A stretch of 7,836 bases of DNA from Bacillota bacterium (GTDB lineage Bacteria > Bacillota > Clostridia > Christensenellales > Borkfalkiaceae), in contig QAKO01000058.1 of the NCBI GenBank assembly GCA_003343765.1, positions 1-7,836 of the forward strand, read 5' to 3'. This document shows positions 6,764 through 7,836 of this stretch, one piece after another (within the stretch, counting starts at the first letter, position 1; each line of letters begins with the position of its first letter). The translations under genes were made by a program, and so were the position numbers. Under the pieces are notes generated by a model. The model was not told the origin of the DNA. It saw nothing but the letters and a program-made list of their open reading frames with translations, and made no database searches.

Positions 6764-6791
6764 TTGACAAATTCAAAAAAGAGTATATAAT
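6764..6791 (+). promoter_or_regulatory. Promoter for the RHH gene and clpB
   Basis: Consensus TTGACA (6764-6769), a 16-bp spacer, then consensus TATAAT (6786-6791). The upstream 6726-6760 is A/T tract-rich and could act as an UP element; it includes the palindrome TTTTATATAAAA (6749-6760). No CIRCE (HrcA) or tandem CtsR heptamer site is visible, although such sites commonly control clpB in Bacillota. Confidence 0.8.
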
Positions 6792-6822
6792 ATAGGCAAC
6801 CATTGTAAAGGAGGAAAACCGC

Positions 6823-7479
6823 ATGAAAAAGAGTATGTACAGTCTGATGCTGGCAGAAGACGTCATTCATGAAATAGATCGCCTGGCGGACGAAAAAGGG
6901 ACAAACCGTTCCAATTTGATCAACCAGATTTTAGCGGAATACGTTTCATTGACGACTCCGGAAAAGCATGTGCAAAATATATTTGAAATAATCGAAAACT
7001 TTATCGAAAAACAGAACGGATACCTGTTGTATTCGCAGCCGAACGATATGACGATGAGTATCAAAAGTTCCCTGAAATACCATTACAGACCCACGATCCG
7101 ATATGAGGTTGAGATGTACCGAACGCCGTCGCAGACGATCGGGCAACTGAAAATCATATTCCGTACGACGTCATCAGAACTTCTCGTGGAACTGACTCGC
7201 TTCTTTAAAATATGGATGCAACTGGAAAATATTTATATCCGTCAGTTTTTCTCAAAAGATGCGATCGAATACGGGATGGAAAACGGCAGATTTTTGCGGA
7301 CTTTCGCCGTTCCGAACGATTCCGATTATACGGAAGAACAGATCGGCAACGCAATCAGTCATTATATTTCTACATTTGATGAAATGCTGAAAAATTATTT
7401 ATCCGGAATTTATCATTCCACAGAAGAAATCGAAAAACGGTATCTTCAATATTTGAACAGCGGAGTACAATTGATTTGA
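6823..7479 (+). CDS. Ribbon-helix-helix (CopG/MetJ-Arc fold) protein with a large unknown C-terminal domain
   Basis: This 218-aa protein is probably a DNA-binding regulator. Residues about 4-43 match the ribbon-helix-helix pattern: a short beta-strand (SMYSLML, about 4-10), helix A (12-25), the turn GTNRS, and helix B (LINQILAEYV, about 32-41). RHH proteins bind DNA as dimers through the strand. Residues about 44-218 form a long, aromatic-rich region with no motif I can name, possibly for dimerisation or sensing. Classical CopG proteins are only about 45-100 aa, so the C-terminal extension is notable. The start is secure: AAAGGAGG (6807-6814) is 8 nt from the ATG. It is the first gene of an operon, 19 nt ahead of clpB. 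Control of its own promoter and clpB is a positional inference. The fold call is good; the target is unknown. Confidence 0.85.
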   Translation: MKKSMYSLMLAEDVIHEIDRLADEKGTNRSNLINQILAEYVSLTTPEKHVQNIFEIIENFIEKQNGYLLYSQPNDMTMSIKSSLKYHYRPTIRYEVEMYRTPSQTIGQLKIIFRTTSSELLVELTRFFKIWMQLENIYIRQFFSKDAIEYGMENGRFLRTFAVPNDSDYTEEQIGNAISHYISTFDEMLKNYLSGIYHSTEEIEKRYLQYLNSGVQLI

Positions 7480-7498
7480 CCGCAAGGAGGTGAAAATT

Positions 7499-7836
7499 AT
7501 GAACGCTCAAAAATTTACAAAAAAGGCACTGGAAGCGGTAAACGCCGCACAGAGTATTGCCATTGAAAATCAAAATATGCAGATCATGCCCGAACACTTG
7601 CTGTACGCATTGGTCGACCAGGAAGGCGGACTGATCCCCCAGCTTCTGAAAAAAATGGGCAAAGATACGGATAATCTGCTTGCCCTGCTCGATTCTGCCA
7701 TCGGTAAGATCCCTGCGGTCAGCGGGAGCGGCAGAGAGCCTGATAAAATTTATATCTCCCCAGTTACCGATAAAATTTTCAATGAGGCGGAACGTCTCGC
7801 AAATTCCATGCGGGATGAATACGTGTCTGTCGAACA
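7499..7836 (+). CDS. clpB: ClpB disaggregase, N-terminal part (cut by the right edge)
   Basis: ClpB is a hexameric AAA+ chaperone that extracts polypeptides from aggregates with DnaK in the cytoplasm. Only the first 112 codons are in the window. They form most of the Clp N-domain, which binds aggregated substrate: MNAQKFTKKALEAVNAAQ, then MPEHLLYALVDQ (about residues 30-41), then the second helical repeat with PVTDKIFNEAERLA. This start and the EHLLYAL motif are characteristic of ClpB rather than ClpC or ClpA. Both ATPase modules and the middle coiled coil lie beyond the edge. AAGGAGG (7484-7490) sits 8 nt before the ATG. The gene follows the RHH gene after 19 nt, and no separate promoter is visible between them, so it is probably cotranscribed. 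Confidence 0.92.
   Translation, partial: MNAQKFTKKALEAVNAAQSIAIENQNMQIMPEHLLYALVDQEGGLIPQLLKKMGKDTDNLLALLDSAIGKIPAVSGSGREPDKIYISPVTDKIFNEAERLANSMRDEYVSVE

Noticed and set aside
6739..6809. Direct repeats TTGTAAA (6739-6745 and 6803-6809) as an RHH operator
   Set aside because: They are seven AT-rich bases 57 nt apart in a very AT-rich region, so a chance match is likely.

Overview
The window looks like chromosomal DNA of a Bacillota (Firmicutes) bacterium, probably an uncultured or poorly studied clostridial lineage. The basis is moderate GC with AT-rich intergenic gaps, strong AGGAGG-type ribosome binding sites, sigma-A-like promoters with 16-17 bp spacers, and a DnaD-family primosome protein, which is a Bacillota hallmark. 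The clostridial assignment is inference. All identifications come from reading motifs, with no database search.

Left block (1-4119, minus strand): an apparent three-gene operon read right to left. It runs sbcD (Mre11-like nuclease), sbcC (Rad50-like SMC ATPase), then the N-terminal part of a probable alpha/beta hydrolase that runs off the left edge. sbcD and sbcC overlap, and the hydrolase begins 15 nt after sbcC with its own Shine-Dalgarno and a TTG start. SbcC is somewhat short and has no CxxC zinc hook at the middle of its coiled coil.

Centre (4120-6249): a 142-bp divergent control region separates sbcD from a large DnaD-family gene on the plus strand. The control region holds two overlapping promoters, one per strand, both TTGATT-17-TATAMT. 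Their -10 boxes abut, and the pair is bracketed by an exact 8-bp inverted repeat. The DnaD-like protein (592 aa) is unusual. It has an N-terminal DnaD/DnaB winged-helix-like domain, about four degenerate DnaD C-terminal-type repeats, and a C-terminal coiled coil plus four-cysteine motif resembling the N-terminal region of clostridial DnaC/DnaI helicase loaders. It has no AAA+ domain, and no loader gene follows. A 20-bp perfect hairpin terminator closes this unit.

Right block (6250-7836): a small minus-strand gene of unknown function is divergent from a plus-strand operon of a ribbon-helix-helix (CopG-like) protein and clpB (partial, cut at the right edge). Each direction has a recognisable promoter, and a perfect 14-bp palindrome sits on the -35 of the minus-strand promoter. 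The RHH protein is a plausible local regulator of its own operon including clpB, but that is inferred from position only.

I see no mobile element, CRISPR array, rRNA or tRNA. No gene-free stretch exceeds about 210 bases. The observations most worth a second look are the DnaD/loader-N-terminus composite protein and the symmetric overlapping promoter pair shared with sbcDC.
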